A stretch of 5,544 nt of DNA from Polyangium sp. (in: bacteria). GTDB taxonomy: Bacteria > Myxococcota_A > Polyangia > Palsa-1104. Positions within the stretch are counted from its first letter, which is position 1, and each line of letters opens with the position of its first letter. Location: positions 1 to 5,544 of the forward strand of contig JANWLJ010000104.1 in assembly GCA_025450955.1 (NCBI GenBank). The letters are read 5' to 3'. The position numbers and the translations under genes were made by a program. Positions 5,344 to 5,544 of the stretch are shown here, piece after piece. The notes beneath the pieces were generated by a model that was not told the DNA's origin, did not search any database, and saw only the letters and a program-made list of their open reading frames with translations.

Positions 5344-5544
5344 ATGAAACAAGAAGAGATGAAATTTCGCGGGTGGGGTGGGCGGCGCGCGGGAGCGGGG
5401 CGAAAGCCACGGGGCGAGAAGCCGGGGGTCGCGCATCGGCGGAGGCCGGCGTTGGCGGCGCGGTTTCCGGTGCACGTCACGCTGAGGATGGAGCGCGACG
5501 TGTGGAGCTTGCGATCACGGCGAAGCTATCGCGTGATCGAAAAA
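5344..5544 (+). CDS. REP-associated/IS200-like (Y1) transposase-type protein, N-terminal part, cut by window end
   Basis: The frame is open for 67 codons from ATG 5344 to the window edge, with an in-frame TAA at 5323-5325 upstream. The visible N-terminus has GWGGRRAGAGRKPRGEKPGV (residues 10-29), then HRRRPALAARFPVHVTLRM and WSLRSRRSYRVIEK. This basic start leading into a 'PVHVTLR' strand is what I recall for transposase-like proteins abundant in myxobacterial and deltaproteobacterial genomes, assigned to the REP-associated tyrosine transposase / Y1 group. The HUH metal-binding motif and catalytic Tyr would lie further on and are not visible, so activity cannot be judged. An alternative start is ATG 5359 (residue 6). 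It probably nicks or joins single-stranded DNA at hairpins if active. The gene is unrelated in style to the sigma operon. Confidence 0.75.
   Translation, partial: MKQEEMKFRGWGGRRAGAGRKPRGEKPGVAHRRRPALAARFPVHVTLRMERDVWSLRSRRSYRVIEK
5512..5539 (+). repeat. Hairpin inside the transposase-like gene
   Basis: CGATCACG-g-CGA (5512-5523) pairs with TCGCGTGATCG (5529-5539) around the 5-nt loop AGCTA, giving 11 base pairs with one bulged G. It is followed by an A run (5540-5544). The structure is seen directly; whether it matters for translation, transposition or nothing is open. Confidence 0.55.

Noticed and set aside
1..5544. tRNA, rRNA, CRISPR array or phage-defence genes
   Set aside because: No cloverleaf, conserved rRNA segment, regularly spaced repeat array or defence-enzyme motif was seen on either strand.

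Overview
The window is very GC-rich, with nearly every third codon position G or C. Its gene content looks like a myxobacterium or close relative (Myxococcota / former Deltaproteobacteria): an ECF sigma factor coupled to a large FecR/TPR anti-sigma protein, Gly/Ser- and Cys-rich lipoproteins, a proline-linker envelope protein, and a transposase-like protein with the 'GGRR.GAGRKP' N-terminus common in these genomes. This assignment is inference from gene style; no rRNA or marker gene is present.

Layout. (1) Bases 1-894 (+) hold the 3' part of an envelope protein: a small N-terminal domain, a long Pro/Glu linker and a C-terminal region that looks like a short beta-barrel. (2) Bases 895-1037 are a promoter-sized gap with an AT-rich patch and an inverted repeat (TGTCCC...GGGACA) just before the next gene. 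(3) Bases 1038-3361 (+) are a tightly coupled pair: an ECF sigma factor, and a 575-residue membrane protein that joins a zinc-finger anti-sigma motif, one transmembrane helix, a FecR-like domain and TPR-like repeats. The two overlap by 4 nt (GTGA). (4) Bases 3376-4251 (+) follow 14 nt later: a glycine-rich, repeat-built lipoprotein whose reading frame is cut by one in-frame TAG at 3574-3576. (5) Bases 4316-4873 (-) are a convergent gene for a Cys-rich lipoprotein with a Ser-Gly hexanucleotide-repeat tract. (6) Bases 4874-5343 are non-coding and strongly G-skewed. They hold a G-quadruplex motif, a 22-bp-period repeat, a 9-bp inverted repeat that covers the lipoprotein's ribosome binding site, a perfect 20-bp palindrome and an AT-rich promoter-like island. 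(7) Bases 5344-5544 (+) are the start of a REP-associated/IS200-like (Y1) transposase-type gene that runs off the window.

How it works together (inference): the sigma factor and its membrane anti-sigma form a cell-surface signalling unit. The H-x3-C-x2-C cytoplasmic finger would hold sigma, while the periplasmic FecR and TPR parts would sense or bind envelope partners. The glycine-rich lipoprotein is probably co-transcribed with it. The minus-strand lipoprotein may or may not belong to the same regulon; copies of GGGACA/TGTCCC occur only in the two promoter regions, which is suggestive but weak. The transposase-like gene and its palindrome look like a separate mobile or domesticated element.
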